Assembly (NCBI GenBank): GCA_044508215.1
Contig: JBIQID010000002.1
Location: forward strand, 29,712 to 93,711
DNA from: JAEZFI01 sp044508215
Lineage (GTDB): Bacteria; Actinomycetota; Acidimicrobiia; Acidimicrobiales; Microtrichaceae
Direction: 5' to 3'
Length of the DNA stretch: 64,000 nucleotides
The notes below the pieces were generated by a model that made no database searches, was not told the origin of the DNA, and was given only the letters and a program-made list of their open reading frames with translations. Shown here in pieces: positions 8,780-17,421 of the stretch. Within the stretch, counting starts at the first letter, position 1; each line of letters starts with the position of its first letter. A program made the translations under genes and the position numbers.

Positions 8780-9664
8780 GTGAAGGCACACCCGGTGACG
8801 TGGGCGACGAGAGCCCTGGTGCTGCTCCTCCCGCTCGTCGCGGGCGACGTCGTGGGCGCCGCGCTCGCCGACCGCTCGCTGACCGTCGCCCGCACCGCGA
8901 CGGCGCTCGGCTGGGCAGCGTGGGGGGTCCTGGTGGCCGCCGCGGCGGTCCCCCACCCGTGGTCGCTGACCGCCCTCCGGGTGGTCGCTCCGGCAGCGGC
9001 GGTGGGCGTCGTGTGGGCGGTGATCGACGCCGGGGACCCCGGCGTGCTCGATGTCGCAGGGGTCGTCGTGGCGGTCTGCCTCGCCGTGGTCGCGCTGTCG
9101 GGCTGGGTGGCCGACGACTGCATCGACGCCCGGTCGTACGGCGATGAGCGGCGGTTCTCGCTGCGTACGCCCATGACGCTGCTCTTGGGACCGGCACCGC
9201 TCGCGACCGTGGTCGCGGTCGCGTCCGTGGTCGCGCCCGTGCTCCTGTTGGCGGCCGGCCAGTGGGTGCTGGGCGGAGTGCTCCTCGTGGTGGGGCTGGT
9301 CGCGGCGCGGTTCGCCCTGGCCTCGCTCCACACGCTCGCCAGCCGGTTCGTGGTGCTGGTCCCGGCCGGGCTCACCCTGGTGGATCCGCTCACGCTCGTG
9401 GACTCGACCCTCTTCGCCCGATCGCGGGTCACCCGCCTCGGGCCGGCGCTCGTGGGGACGGGCGCGACCGACCTCTCGCAGAACGCACCCGGGCTGGTCG
9501 TGGAGCTGACGCTCGCGACCCCGGTGTCGCTGGCGGTCCGGACCGGTCGCCAGACCGCGGATGAGGTCACGGTCGACGCGGTCCTGTTCACCCCGTCGCG
9601 TCCCGGCGCGCTCCTCGCGGAGGCGTCCCGCCGAGGCCTTCCCGTGACGACGAACCAGGACTGA
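8780..9664 (+). CDS. Polytopic membrane protein of unknown function
   Basis: A 294-residue protein starting at GTG, preceded by a GGAG ribosome site three bases away. Hydrophobicity suggests about six membrane segments in residues 8-185, with a charged loop DDCIDARSYGDERRFSLRTP between the two halves. The C-terminal 110 residues are less hydrophobic and probably cytoplasmic (VDPLTLVDSTLFARSRV onward). I recognise no catalytic motif or named family. It lies on the plus strand between the minus-strand MetE-like and mnmA genes, breaking that run. Confidence 0.65.
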   Translation: MKAHPVTWATRALVLLLPLVAGDVVGAALADRSLTVARTATALGWAAWGVLVAAAAVPHPWSLTALRVVAPAAAVGVVWAVIDAGDPGVLDVAGVVVAVCLAVVALSGWVADDCIDARSYGDERRFSLRTPMTLLLGPAPLATVVAVASVVAPVLLLAAGQWVLGGVLLVVGLVAARFALASLHTLASRFVVLVPAGLTLVDPLTLVDSTLFARSRVTRLGPALVGTGATDLSQNAPGLVVELTLATPVSLAVRTGRQTADEVTVDAVLFTPSRPGALLAEASRRGLPVTTNQD

Positions 9665-9697
9665 CGACCCGGGCTGTTCTCGCCGGGCTGTTCCCGG

Positions 9698-10768
9698 TCA
9701 GGCGTCCGTCCGCTCGGAGCCGCTGCTCCGGGCCGCCGTGGCGCCGCCGACGACCACCTCCCAGTCACCCAGACGCCGGTAGAGCACCACCGCCTGCCCC
9801 GGCGCGACGCGGGGTTCGGGCCGCGACCACCGAACGACGGTGCCCTCCACCACGGCATCGCGGGGAGATCCGTGGGCAGAGGTCTGCACGCTCACGGCCG
9901 ACCCGTCGGGCAGCGGTCCGCCCACCCAGGACAGGCCCTCCAGCGGCGTGGCGTCGACCAGGAGATCGTCACGTGGGCCGACGGTGACCCGCCTGCCCGC
10001 CACATCGACGTCGGTGACGTACCGACGTCCCGCTCCGCCCGCCAGGGTGAGCCCGCGGCGCTGGCCGATCGTGACGAGCTCGACGGCCTCCGTGCGCCCG
10101 ATCGACCTCCCCTCGACGTCGAGCACCTCCGCAGGGTGCAGGTCGATCCGGTCCGCGAGGAACGAGCCACGCCCGTGCGCCCTCGTCACGAAGCACACGT
10201 CCTGGCTGTCCGGCTTGTCGGCGGTCCCCAGCTCCAGCTCCGCCGCCAGCTCGCGGACCTGGTCCTTCGTCATCTCCCCGATGGGGAACCAGAGGCGTTC
10301 GAGGGCGGCCTCGTCGAGCATGTGGAGCACGTACGACTGGTCCTTGCGGTGGTCGACGGCCCGGGCGACACGGCGCCGTCCGTCGACCTCGACGATCCGG
10401 GCGTGGTGGCCGGTGACGACGAGGTCGAAGCCGAGCACCGAGGCGCGCCGGGTGAGGGCGTCGAACTTGAGGTGCCGGTTGCACTCGATGCACGGGTTCG
10501 GGGTGGTGCCCGCCGCGTGGGCGGCCGCGTACGGCTCGACCACGCGGGCCTCGAACTCCTCGGCGTAGTTGAAGACGTGGTGCGGGATGCCGAGGCGCCG
10601 GGCAGCGCGGCGGGCGTCCTCCGTGTCGGACACGGCACAGCACCCGGTGTCCGACTCGCCGCCCCAGAGCTTGAGGGTCACGCCCTCCACGTCATGGCCT
10701 GCCCGCAGGGCGAGGGCGGCAGCGACCGAGGAATCGACGCCGCCGGACATGGCGACGAGGGCCTTCAC
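9698..10768 (-). CDS. mnmA: tRNA-specific 2-thiouridylase
   Basis: MnmA (TrmU) makes 2-thiouridine at wobble U34 of tRNA-Lys, Glu and Gln, using persulfide sulfur supplied by a cysteine desulfurase. The 356-residue protein has the PP-loop SGGVDSSV at residues 8-15, the first catalytic Cys93 in NPCIECN and the second Cys192 in DSQDVCF, followed by the beta-barrel C-terminal domain. The GTG start at 10768 overlaps the iscS stop (GTGA), so sulfur donor and thiolase are translationally coupled, a functionally sensible pairing. Confidence 0.96.
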   Translation of the reverse strand: MKALVAMSGGVDSSVAAALALRAGHDVEGVTLKLWGGESDTGCCAVSDTEDARRAARRLGIPHHVFNYAEEFEARVVEPYAAAHAAGTTPNPCIECNRHLKFDALTRRASVLGFDLVVTGHHARIVEVDGRRRVARAVDHRKDQSYVLHMLDEAALERLWFPIGEMTKDQVRELAAELELGTADKPDSQDVCFVTRAHGRGSFLADRIDLHPAEVLDVEGRSIGRTEAVELVTIGQRRGLTLAGGAGRRYVTDVDVAGRRVTVGPRDDLLVDATPLEGLSWVGGPLPDGSAVSVQTSAHGSPRDAVVEGTVVRWSRPEPRVAPGQAVVLYRRLGDWEVVVGGATAARSSGSERTDA

Positions 10769-11955
10769 GCGGGGCTCCCGACGACGGCGTCCGCCCGACG
10801 GTCCGGGTTCGAGCCGCGGAGGTGGTCGACGATCCGAGGCAGCACCTCGAGGACCCGGTCGACGTCCGCTTGGGTCGTGGTGTGGCCGAGGGAGAACCGC
10901 ACCGCTCCCCGGGCCGCCGAGCGGGGCACACCCATGGCCGCGAGCGTGTGCGGCACCTGGAGCGCACCCGACGAGCACGACGATCCACCGGAGGCTGCGA
11001 TGCCCTCGCGATCGAGGAGGAACAACAGCTCCTCTGCGACCAACCCTTCGAACGCGACCGTGGCGACGTGGGGAGCGAGGAGGCCCGCGCTCCTCGCCGA
11101 TGCGCCGGGCGCCGACGCTCCTTCGAGCCTGGTGAGCCCGTCGAGCAGCAGATCTCTCAGCCCGGTGATGCGGTCGGCCCGTCCGCGGCGGTCGGCAGCG
11201 GCCGCCTCCATGGCCGCGGCCATCCCTGCGATCCCGGCGACGTCGTGGGTGCCGCTTCGCCGCTCGCGCTCCTGCCCACCGCCTCGATGGCGCGGGGCGA
11301 GCCTCGATCCCTCACGCACCACGAGGCACCCGACGCCCTGCGGCCCGCCGACCTTGTGGGCGGAGACCGAGGCGAGGTCCGCCGCTGCGACGAACGGCGA
11401 GGGATCCAGCCAGGCGACCGCCTGCACGGCGTCGGTGTGGAGGAGGACGCCGGGAGCGTGGTCCGCCAGCAGCGCGGCGATCCGCTCGACCGGTTGCACC
11501 ACCCCGACCTCGTTGTTCACCGACATGACGCTCACCATCGCGGTGTCGGGGCCGACGGCCTCGAGGATCCGGTCCGGGTCCACGACACCCGTCTCGTCGA
11601 CACCCACGACCGTGCCTCCGAATGCCTCCACCGCCTCGAGCACCGCCGGATGCTCGACGGCCGTGCAGACCGGACGTCCGCCGCTCGCCTCGACCACTCC
11701 CGACACGGCGAGGTCGTCCGCTTCGGTGCCCCCAGAGCAGAACACGATCTCCGACGGGTGCACACCGAGGACCGCTGCCACGCGGTCGCGGGACTCCTCG
11801 ACGACGTGGCGGGCCCGCCTGGCGGCCGCGTGGGCACCGGTGGGGTTGCCTACGACGGTGCGCATCACCTCCGCCACGACGTCGATCACCTCGGGTCGGA
11901 CGGGGGTGGTGGCGGCGTGGTCCAGGTAGACGGCAGCAGGCGTCGATGCGGTCAC
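10765..11955 (-). CDS. iscS: Cysteine desulfurase
   Basis: A PLP-dependent class V aminotransferase-fold enzyme of 396 residues that takes sulfur from cysteine to give alanine and an enzyme persulfide. Visible landmarks are the N-terminal YLDHAATTP, the EHPA histidine region, Schiff-base Lys201 in SAHKVGGPQG and catalytic Cys327 in the SGGSSCSSG loop. It is the only desulfurase in the window and feeds MnmA directly downstream. The GTG start at 11955 overlaps the RDD gene stop by four bases. A GTG one codon upstream (11958) is an equally readable alternative. Confidence 0.95.
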   Translation of the reverse strand: MTASTPAAVYLDHAATTPVRPEVIDVVAEVMRTVVGNPTGAHAAARRARHVVEESRDRVAAVLGVHPSEIVFCSGGTEADDLAVSGVVEASGGRPVCTAVEHPAVLEAVEAFGGTVVGVDETGVVDPDRILEAVGPDTAMVSVMSVNNEVGVVQPVERIAALLADHAPGVLLHTDAVQAVAWLDPSPFVAAADLASVSAHKVGGPQGVGCLVVREGSRLAPRHRGGGQERERRSGTHDVAGIAGMAAAMEAAAADRRGRADRITGLRDLLLDGLTRLEGASAPGASARSAGLLAPHVATVAFEGLVAEELLFLLDREGIAASGGSSCSSGALQVPHTLAAMGVPRSAARGAVRFSLGHTTTQADVDRVLEVLPRIVDHLRGSNPDRRADAVVGSPA

Positions 11956-12791
11956 CACGCCGCTCCCACGGGCTGCGCGTGTGCGCTGCGGGTCATCGCC
12001 GCCTGGTGGAGGACCCACCCACGGTCGATGGTGCCGCTGCGCATCTGGAACGCTCCGGCGACGCAGATCAGGAACGGCTCGGGGGCCAACCAGTGCGGGC
12101 AGCGCACCCCCAGCAGCTCCTCCACCTGGGCGGCCACCTGCGTGCAGACGTGCAGGCGGCCCACGTCGCTCAGCTCGGGCAGTCGCAGCAGCACCGACCG
12201 GAGGAACACGTACTGGCGATCGTCCATCCGTGAGACGTCGAGGCTCGCCGCGTACTCCTCGAGGCCCCAGGGTGGGGTGAACACCGTCGGCACGACCGTC
12301 GCCCCGAACGACCGCTCGGACAGCGCGAACGTTCCCGCCACCAGGTCGCCGAGGCGCCGGCTGCGCTTTGCGAACACGAGCGGGATGAGCCCGATCGGCA
12401 CGTAGACCTCGATCAGCTGGAACACACCGCGGACCATGGCGTGGCGGAACGAGATCGGCGATCCGTCCATCGTCACGATGCGGATCCCCATGGCCAGCTT
12501 TCCGGGGGTCCGGCCTCGCCACAGCGTCTCGCACGCGATGGGGATCACGAGGAAGACCGTCAGGAGGACGATCGTGACCACGGCGATCACCGCGCCCGGA
12601 CTCCCCCCGGCACCCGCCCCGGCGCGGGCCGTGATCATCGCGAAGCCCCAGAGGAGGCACAGCTGGGCGCCCAGGTCGATCAGCCGGGCGAGGATGCGCG
12701 AGGCCGGGCCTGCGGCGTGCAGCTCGAGGACGACCGCCTCGGGCGTGACGACGTGGTCGTCGTGGCTGTGGACGCGACGGCTGGCCGGCAC
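11952..12791 (-). CDS. RDD family membrane protein
   Basis: A 279-residue protein with an RDD domain: the Arg-Leu-Ile-Asp motif ASRILARLIDLGAQ opens helix 1, a second hydrophobic segment follows, and the diagnostic LWRGRTPGKLAMGIRIV and KRSRRLGDLVAGT sequences come later. RDD proteins are small membrane proteins of mostly unknown role, sometimes linked to ion transport. In actinomycetes they often pair with SpoIIM-like, DUF58, MoxR and DUF4129 genes, all of which are nearby here. A C-terminal cytoplasmic tail of about 100 residues is present. The GTG start follows a TACGGT -10 box. Confidence 0.85.
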   Translation of the reverse strand: MPASRRVHSHDDHVVTPEAVVLELHAAGPASRILARLIDLGAQLCLLWGFAMITARAGAGAGGSPGAVIAVVTIVLLTVFLVIPIACETLWRGRTPGKLAMGIRIVTMDGSPISFRHAMVRGVFQLIEVYVPIGLIPLVFAKRSRRLGDLVAGTFALSERSFGATVVPTVFTPPWGLEEYAASLDVSRMDDRQYVFLRSVLLRLPELSDVGRLHVCTQVAAQVEELLGVRCPHWLAPEPFLICVAGAFQMRSGTIDRGWVLHQAAMTRSAHAQPVGAAW

Positions 12792-12797
12792 TCCCCC

Positions 12798-12803
12798 ACC
12801 GTA
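12798..12803 (-). promoter_or_regulatory. -10 box (TACGGT) of the RDD-iscS-mnmA operon
   Basis: TACGGT on the minus strand lies six bases before the GTG at 12791. It appears to drive the RDD-iscS-mnmA chain as a leaderless transcript. Confidence 0.45.
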
Positions 12804-12843
12804 ACCAGGGGCGAGGAGCCCCCGGCGGCGCCCGGGTGGCCGT

Positions 12844-12849
12844 TACAGT
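12844..12849 (+). promoter_or_regulatory. -10 box (TACAGT) of the SpoIIM-like gene
   Basis: TACAGT ends nine bases before the ATG at 12859, back to back with the divergent RDD promoter. Confidence 0.45.
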
Positions 12850-12858
12850 CCGACGGGG

Positions 12859-13866
12859 ATGGACGTCGACGGGTACATCGCCACCCACCAGCCGTCGTGG
12901 CAGCGTCTCGACGAACTGGTCGGGGTGGCACAGTCCGGCGTCAGGAAGCTGTCGGCTGAGGAGCTCGACGAGCTCATCGCCCTCTACCAGCGGACATCGG
13001 GCCACCTGTCGCTCGTCCGGACGAACTACCGCGAGCCGGCCGTCGTCGCCGAGCTGACCCGGGTGCTCGCCCGGGCTCGGGGCGTGATCTACCGGCCTCG
13101 CTCCAACCCGGTGGCGTCGCTCGGGCGCTTCGTCTCGCAGACCTTCCCCGCCGCCGTGTGGGCGATCCGCTGGACGGCCGCAGTGGCGGCGCTGGCGTTC
13201 CTCGTCCCGGCGTTCGTGGTGGGGGTCTGGCTCACGAACGACCAGACCGCCCGCGAGAGCGCCATCCCAGCCGAGACGGCAGCGTTGATCGCGGAGCGAG
13301 AGTTCGCGGACTACTACAGCTCCGACGCAGCGGCGAACTTCCAGGCGAACGTCACCACCAACAACATCCGGGTCAGCCTCCTGTCGTTCGCGAGCGGCGT
13401 CCTCCTCGGCGTGCCGACGTTGCTGCTGTTGATGTTCAACGGCTTCCACGTGGGCCAGATGGGCGCCGTGATGCACGCTTACGGCCAGGGCCCGCAGTTC
13501 TGGGGTCTGATCACCCCGCACGGGCTCCTCGAGATCACTTCGCTGCTGCTGGCAGGAGCGGCGGGCCTGCGCCTGGGCTGGGCGATCATCTCGCCGGGCG
13601 ACCGCCGCCGTGGCGATGTGCTGAGCGAAGAAGGACTGCGCTCCGTCACGGTGGCCCTCGGGCTGGTCGTGACGTTCGCGATCGCAGGCTTCGTGGAGGC
13701 GTGGGTCACCCCGTCAGCCCTGCCGACGGCAGCGCGCGTGGGCATCGGCGCCCTCATCGAGGTGGCGTTCGTCCTGTACGTGGTCACCTTCGGCCGGGCC
13801 GCCGCTGCACAGAGCCTGTCGGGCCGCTTCGGCGAGGAGTCGCTCCCCGTCCCTGCCCGGCGCTGA
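12859..13866 (+). CDS. Stage II sporulation protein M-like membrane protein
   Basis: A 335-residue SpoIIM-family (DUF95) protein. The cytoplasmic N-terminus contains the family's helical opening (WQRLDELV, ELDELIALYQRTSGHLS), followed by about five or six membrane segments from residue 105 onward. The conserved NNIRVSLLSFASGVLLG and the GLLEITSLLLAGAAGLRLGW segments are present. In Bacillus SpoIIM helps peptidoglycan remodelling during engulfment; non-sporulating actinomycetes carry it beside RDD, DUF58 and MoxR genes with an unclear role. It faces the RDD gene across a 67-base divergent promoter region. Confidence 0.88.
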   Translation: MDVDGYIATHQPSWQRLDELVGVAQSGVRKLSAEELDELIALYQRTSGHLSLVRTNYREPAVVAELTRVLARARGVIYRPRSNPVASLGRFVSQTFPAAVWAIRWTAAVAALAFLVPAFVVGVWLTNDQTARESAIPAETAALIAEREFADYYSSDAAANFQANVTTNNIRVSLLSFASGVLLGVPTLLLLMFNGFHVGQMGAVMHAYGQGPQFWGLITPHGLLEITSLLLAGAAGLRLGWAIISPGDRRRGDVLSEEGLRSVTVALGLVVTFAIAGFVEAWVTPSALPTAARVGIGALIEVAFVLYVVTFGRAAAAQSLSGRFGEESLPVPARR

Positions 13867-13871
13867 CCCCG

Positions 13872-14948
13872 TCAGGGCGTTCGATCGTCCCGGTGGCGCT
13901 CACGGTGGCAGTTGCTGCACCGGTGCTTCAGCTCGCGCAGCACCGTCCGCCGGCTCTCCTCGAACGGCGGGTCGTGGTCGGCCTCGAGGAACATCGATGC
14001 ACCGCACTCGCACCTCTGCTCACGTTCCTTCAGCACCAGGCGCTGGCGCTCCGTCGGGAAGCGGTGGCGGCCCGACACGTCGATCGGGTTGGCCTCGGCG
14101 TCGTGGATCATCGCTCGCACCATGGATCCGGGCAGGAGCCGCGCCACGGCGTTGTCGTTGATCGGCGTGCCGTCGTCGAGGCGGTTTCCGTCGCCACGGA
14201 CGTGGACGATGACCTCGTGGCGGACCTTGGCGCCTCCGTCGGCGAAGAGGCGCATGAAGGCTGCAGCGCGCTGGTAGCCGAGGCTGGGGCGTGTGCCGGC
14301 CGGGAACGGCTCGTGGCCGAACGCGTCCATGGACGCGACACCCGCTGCCTTGCCGGACATCATCTCGCCGTCGACTGCCGCCATCACCGCTCCGTACTGC
14401 GCCGGCGGGAGTCGCAACGTGATGACGCCCATCCCGTCGGGCTCGGTGCGAGCCGACAACCCGGTCTCGCTGCGGTGCCGCCGCTCGGTGTCCTCGGGTT
14501 CCTCGTTGGCCTCGACCCACGCTGCGAGGGAGACGGCCAGGTCGCGAGGCGCAGTCCCCTTGGCGAGATCCAGCAGCTCGGCCTCCCGGTCGGGGTGGTC
14601 GACGGCGATGCGCACCAGGGTGCGCACCTGCCGGTAGGACAGCTCGCCGGCAGCGAACGCGTCGTCGACCGAGGGGAGCTTCGCGAGGGCGTGACCGACG
14701 CGCAGCCATTGGCGCGCCGTACCGAGCGCCACGCCCAGCGTGTCGGCGATCCACGCCGCACACGTCGAGTGCCCCGACTCGCGCCAGAGGGCCCGGCGGT
14801 CGTACTCCGCGACTGCATGGACGAGCTGGTGGTGCAACGAGCCCAGCAGCCGCCCCATCTCGACGATCCGTCCGACGAGCTCTTCGTCCGACGAGCTCCC
14901 CGCCTCGGGAGCCAGGAAGGGCACAGCAACACCGTCATCGTTCGACAC
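13872..14948 (-). CDS. DUF222 / HNH endonuclease domain protein
   Basis: A 358-residue protein with an N-terminal helical DUF222 region (EELVGRIVEMGRLLGSLHHQ, then the WIADTLGVALGTARQWLRVG and YRQVRTLVRIA segments) and a C-terminal HNH nuclease motif. The latter has a zinc-like pair CECGASM, the core EADHDPPF and a closing CSNCHRERH. Actinomycete genomes often carry many copies of such 13E12-type genes and their role is unknown. I chose GTG 14948 because a strong GGAGG ribosome site precedes it. The gene interrupts what is usually a compact SpoIIM-DUF58 cluster, and a 16-base palindrome occurs inside it and just upstream. Confidence 0.85.
   Translation of the reverse strand: MSNDDGVAVPFLAPEAGSSSDEELVGRIVEMGRLLGSLHHQLVHAVAEYDRRALWRESGHSTCAAWIADTLGVALGTARQWLRVGHALAKLPSVDDAFAAGELSYRQVRTLVRIAVDHPDREAELLDLAKGTAPRDLAVSLAAWVEANEEPEDTERRHRSETGLSARTEPDGMGVITLRLPPAQYGAVMAAVDGEMMSGKAAGVASMDAFGHEPFPAGTRPSLGYQRAAAFMRLFADGGAKVRHEVIVHVRGDGNRLDDGTPINDNAVARLLPGSMVRAMIHDAEANPIDVSGRHRFPTERQRLVLKEREQRCECGASMFLEADHDPPFEESRRTVLRELKHRCSNCHRERHRDDRTP
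14322..14337. repeat. 16-bp perfect palindrome, copy 1 (inside HNH gene)
   Basis: CGCGTCCATGGACGCG lies in the coding sequence of the DUF222/HNH gene. It is identical to the copies at 15054 and 20709, while flanking bases differ. Confidence 0.85.
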
Positions 14949-15053
14949 GACGCCTCCGATCAGGAGTGCGACGACGGAGGGGAAGGCTGCGTCACACCCT
15001 AGGACCACCCTGTGACGACGCCGGGTGCCGCCAGCCGACGGGACGACTCCGGA

Positions 15054-15069
15054 CGCGTCCATGGACGCG
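15054..15069. repeat. 16-bp perfect palindrome, copy 2 (upstream of HNH gene)
   Basis: CGCGTCCATGGACGCG lies in the 145-base gap between the DUF58 stop and the HNH start. Apart from this palindrome and the HNH ribosome site I see nothing distinctive in the gap. Confidence 0.85.
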
Positions 15070-15093
15070 CTCGGGCAACAGGACCGGCGCCGG

Positions 15094-16410
15094 TCAGAGG
15101 CGGCCGGTCGACTTCACCGTGAGGTAGGTGTCCGCGAGCAGTGGCGCGAACCTCCCGGGCGGCGCGTCGATCACCGTCACACCAAGGCCCTTCAAGCGGG
15201 CTGCAGCCAGCTCGCGCTCGGCCTGCGCGGCCAGGGCCGCGGCGCGAAGGTAGGCGTCGCCGGACTCGGACGGTTCCGCTGTCGCCCACTCGACGAGGTG
15301 TGGGTCCCGCACCGCTGCGACCACCACCAGGTGCCTCCGCAGCAGCAGCGGCAGCGCCGGGATGATCCGCTCCTCCACCGACTGCTGCGACAGCTCGGTG
15401 AGCAGCACGACCAGGGAGCGGCGCCGGAACCGTGCGAGCAGCGCGGTGAACGCACCGCGGAAGTCGCTCTCCGCCAGGGCGGGCTCGACGTCGAACATCG
15501 CCTCGGTCATCCGGGTCACCTGGTGCTGGTGCCGGGCCGCCGGGACGATCGAGCGCACCTCCGCGTCGAACACGATCAAGCCGACCTTGTCCCCCAGCCG
15601 GGTGGCGACTGCACCCAGCATCATCACGCCGTCCATCCCGTGCTCGATGCGCGGCACGTCGCCCACCCGCGCCGCCGACAGGCGGCCCGAGTCGAGCAGC
15701 ACCAGAACGGTCTGGTTCCGCTCCGGCCGGTACGTCCGCACGATCGCCCGGCCGACCCGCGCCGTCGCACCCCAGTCGATCGAGCGGAACTCGTCGTCGG
15801 GCGTGTACTCCCGCAGCTGCTCGAACTCGCTGCCACCGCCGGTGCCGTGCGCAGACCGGAGGCCGACCTCCAGCTGGCGTGCGGTGCGGATCCGCAGCTC
15901 GGCGTCCTTCCGGCTGCGGAACGGCGGGTGGATCCGCATGGCGCTCCCCACGTCCACCCGCGCCTGGCGTGCGCCCAGGCCGAGCGGTCCCACGACCCGC
16001 AGGGACACGCCCTCGATCCGGAACCTGCCCCGCCGCTCTGGTCGGACGTTCGTGGACGTCGTGCCCGCGTCACCGCCTCGCAGCACCATCCAGGAGCGGC
16101 GCCGCGTGGCGTTGAACGACGGCGGCAGCTCGTCGGCGACGCCCACCCGTGCCCTCCGACCGCTGGTGTTCCGCACGGTCCACGTCACCGCGCCCGTCTC
16201 GCCGGCGACGACCACCGGGGGCACACCCCGACGAACCTCGAACCGGGCGATCCGCGGTGCGGCCAGCGCATCCAGGACGGCGACGGCGAGCAGCCCGCCG
16301 TTCACGATCACGAGCGCCCACCAGAAGCTGCCACCGAGGTCACCGGGGTAGACCGCGAGCGCGACCGCGAGGACCAGCGCGACCAGGACGGCGCGGGGCA
16401 TGAGGGCCAT
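15094..16410 (-). CDS. DUF58 domain protein
   Basis: A 438-residue protein with two N-terminal membrane helices (about residues 5-45), a middle beta-sandwich-like region and the DUF58 signature GSEFEQLREYTPDDEFRSIDWG. After it comes a von Willebrand A-like portion (LVLLDSGRLS, then a metal-site-like order of strands). DUF58 proteins are nearly always next to a MoxR AAA+ ATPase, which is thought to remodel or activate a VWA partner; that partnership is present here, with moxR ending 15 bases upstream. The exact process in actinomycetes is not known. Confidence 0.9.
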   Translation of the reverse strand: MALMPRAVLVALVLAVALAVYPGDLGGSFWWALVIVNGGLLAVAVLDALAAPRIARFEVRRGVPPVVVAGETGAVTWTVRNTSGRRARVGVADELPPSFNATRRRSWMVLRGGDAGTTSTNVRPERRGRFRIEGVSLRVVGPLGLGARQARVDVGSAMRIHPPFRSRKDAELRIRTARQLEVGLRSAHGTGGGSEFEQLREYTPDDEFRSIDWGATARVGRAIVRTYRPERNQTVLVLLDSGRLSAARVGDVPRIEHGMDGVMMLGAVATRLGDKVGLIVFDAEVRSIVPAARHQHQVTRMTEAMFDVEPALAESDFRGAFTALLARFRRRSLVVLLTELSQQSVEERIIPALPLLLRRHLVVVAAVRDPHLVEWATAEPSESGDAYLRAAALAAQAERELAAARLKGLGVTVIDAPPGRFAPLLADTYLTVKSTGRL

Positions 16411-16425
16411 GTGGGCGCCCGGACC

Positions 16426-17421
16426 TCAGCGCGGGGCGGGGACGGCGGCGAGCACTGCGTCGAGGACACCGTCGGCCGTGGTCCCCTCCAGCTCCAGCTC
16501 GGGCCGGATCATGATCCGGTGCCGCATCGCCGGACGGGCGACCGCCTTCACCTCGTCGGGTGACACGAACGGCTTCCCCGACAGCCAGGCCCACGCCTTC
16601 GCTGCGCGGAGGAGTGCCGCAGCACCACGGGGCGACACGCCCAGCTCCACCGACGGGTTCTCACGGGTCGCCCGGCAGAGCTGCGTGACGTACTCGATGA
16701 CAGGCGGCTCGACCACGACGCCGCCGGCCTCCCTCCGTGCCGCGGCGAGGTCCTCCGCGCTCGCCACCGGCCGCACTCCCGAACCGACGACGTCGTGCGG
16801 GTCCATCCCGGAGTGGTGCCGTCGCAGGACCTCGGCCTCCTGTTCGAAGGTGGGGTAGCCGACCAGCAGCTTGAAGAGGAACCGGTCGAGCTGCGCTTCC
16901 GGCAGCGGATAGGTCCCCTCGTACTCCACCGGGTTCTGGGTGGCGATGACCATGAACGGCTCGGGCAGCCTGCGGGTGGAGCCCTCGACCGACACCTGGT
17001 GCTCCTCCATCGCCTCGAGCAGCGCTGCCTGGGTCTTGGGCGGCGTCCGGTTGATCTCATCCGCGAGGAGGAGGTTGCAGAACACCGGGCCCGGACGGAA
17101 CTGGAACGAACCGTCGCGCTGGTCGAACACCGACTGGCCGGTCACGTCCGATGGCATGAGGTCGGGCGTGAACTGCACGCGGGCGAAGTCGAGCGACATC
17201 GCCGCAGCGAGCGTCTTCACGACCAGCGTCTTCGCGACGCCCGGCACTCCTTCGAGCAGCACGTGCCCGTCGGTGAGCAGCGCTGCGATCAGGCCGGACA
17301 CGACGCCGTCCTGGCCGACCACGACCTTGGCGACCTCCTCCCGGATGGCCGTCATGGCCTCGTGCGCACGCGTGGGCGTGGCGTGGGTCCTGGGGTCAGG
17401 CGGGGTGACGGGCTGCGTCAT
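16426..17421 (-). CDS. MoxR-family AAA+ ATPase
   Basis: A 331-residue chaperone-like ATPase. Walker A is GVPGVAKT, Walker B is LLLADEINR, with sensor region VIATQNPVEYEGTYPLPEAQLDRF diagnostic of MoxR, and a C-terminal lid. The ATG at 17421 is preceded by a good AGGAGG ribosome site, and the gene overlaps the end of the DUF4350 gene by 26 bases. MoxR ATPases act on VWA/DUF58 proteins in metal-cofactor loading or complex assembly; here the DUF58 protein encoded just downstream is the obvious partner. Confidence 0.93.
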   Translation of the reverse strand: MTQPVTPPDPRTHATPTRAHEAMTAIREEVAKVVVGQDGVVSGLIAALLTDGHVLLEGVPGVAKTLVVKTLAAAMSLDFARVQFTPDLMPSDVTGQSVFDQRDGSFQFRPGPVFCNLLLADEINRTPPKTQAALLEAMEEHQVSVEGSTRRLPEPFMVIATQNPVEYEGTYPLPEAQLDRFLFKLLVGYPTFEQEAEVLRRHHSGMDPHDVVGSGVRPVASAEDLAAARREAGGVVVEPPVIEYVTQLCRATRENPSVELGVSPRGAAALLRAAKAWAWLSGKPFVSPDEVKAVARPAMRHRIMIRPELELEGTTADGVLDAVLAAVPAPR

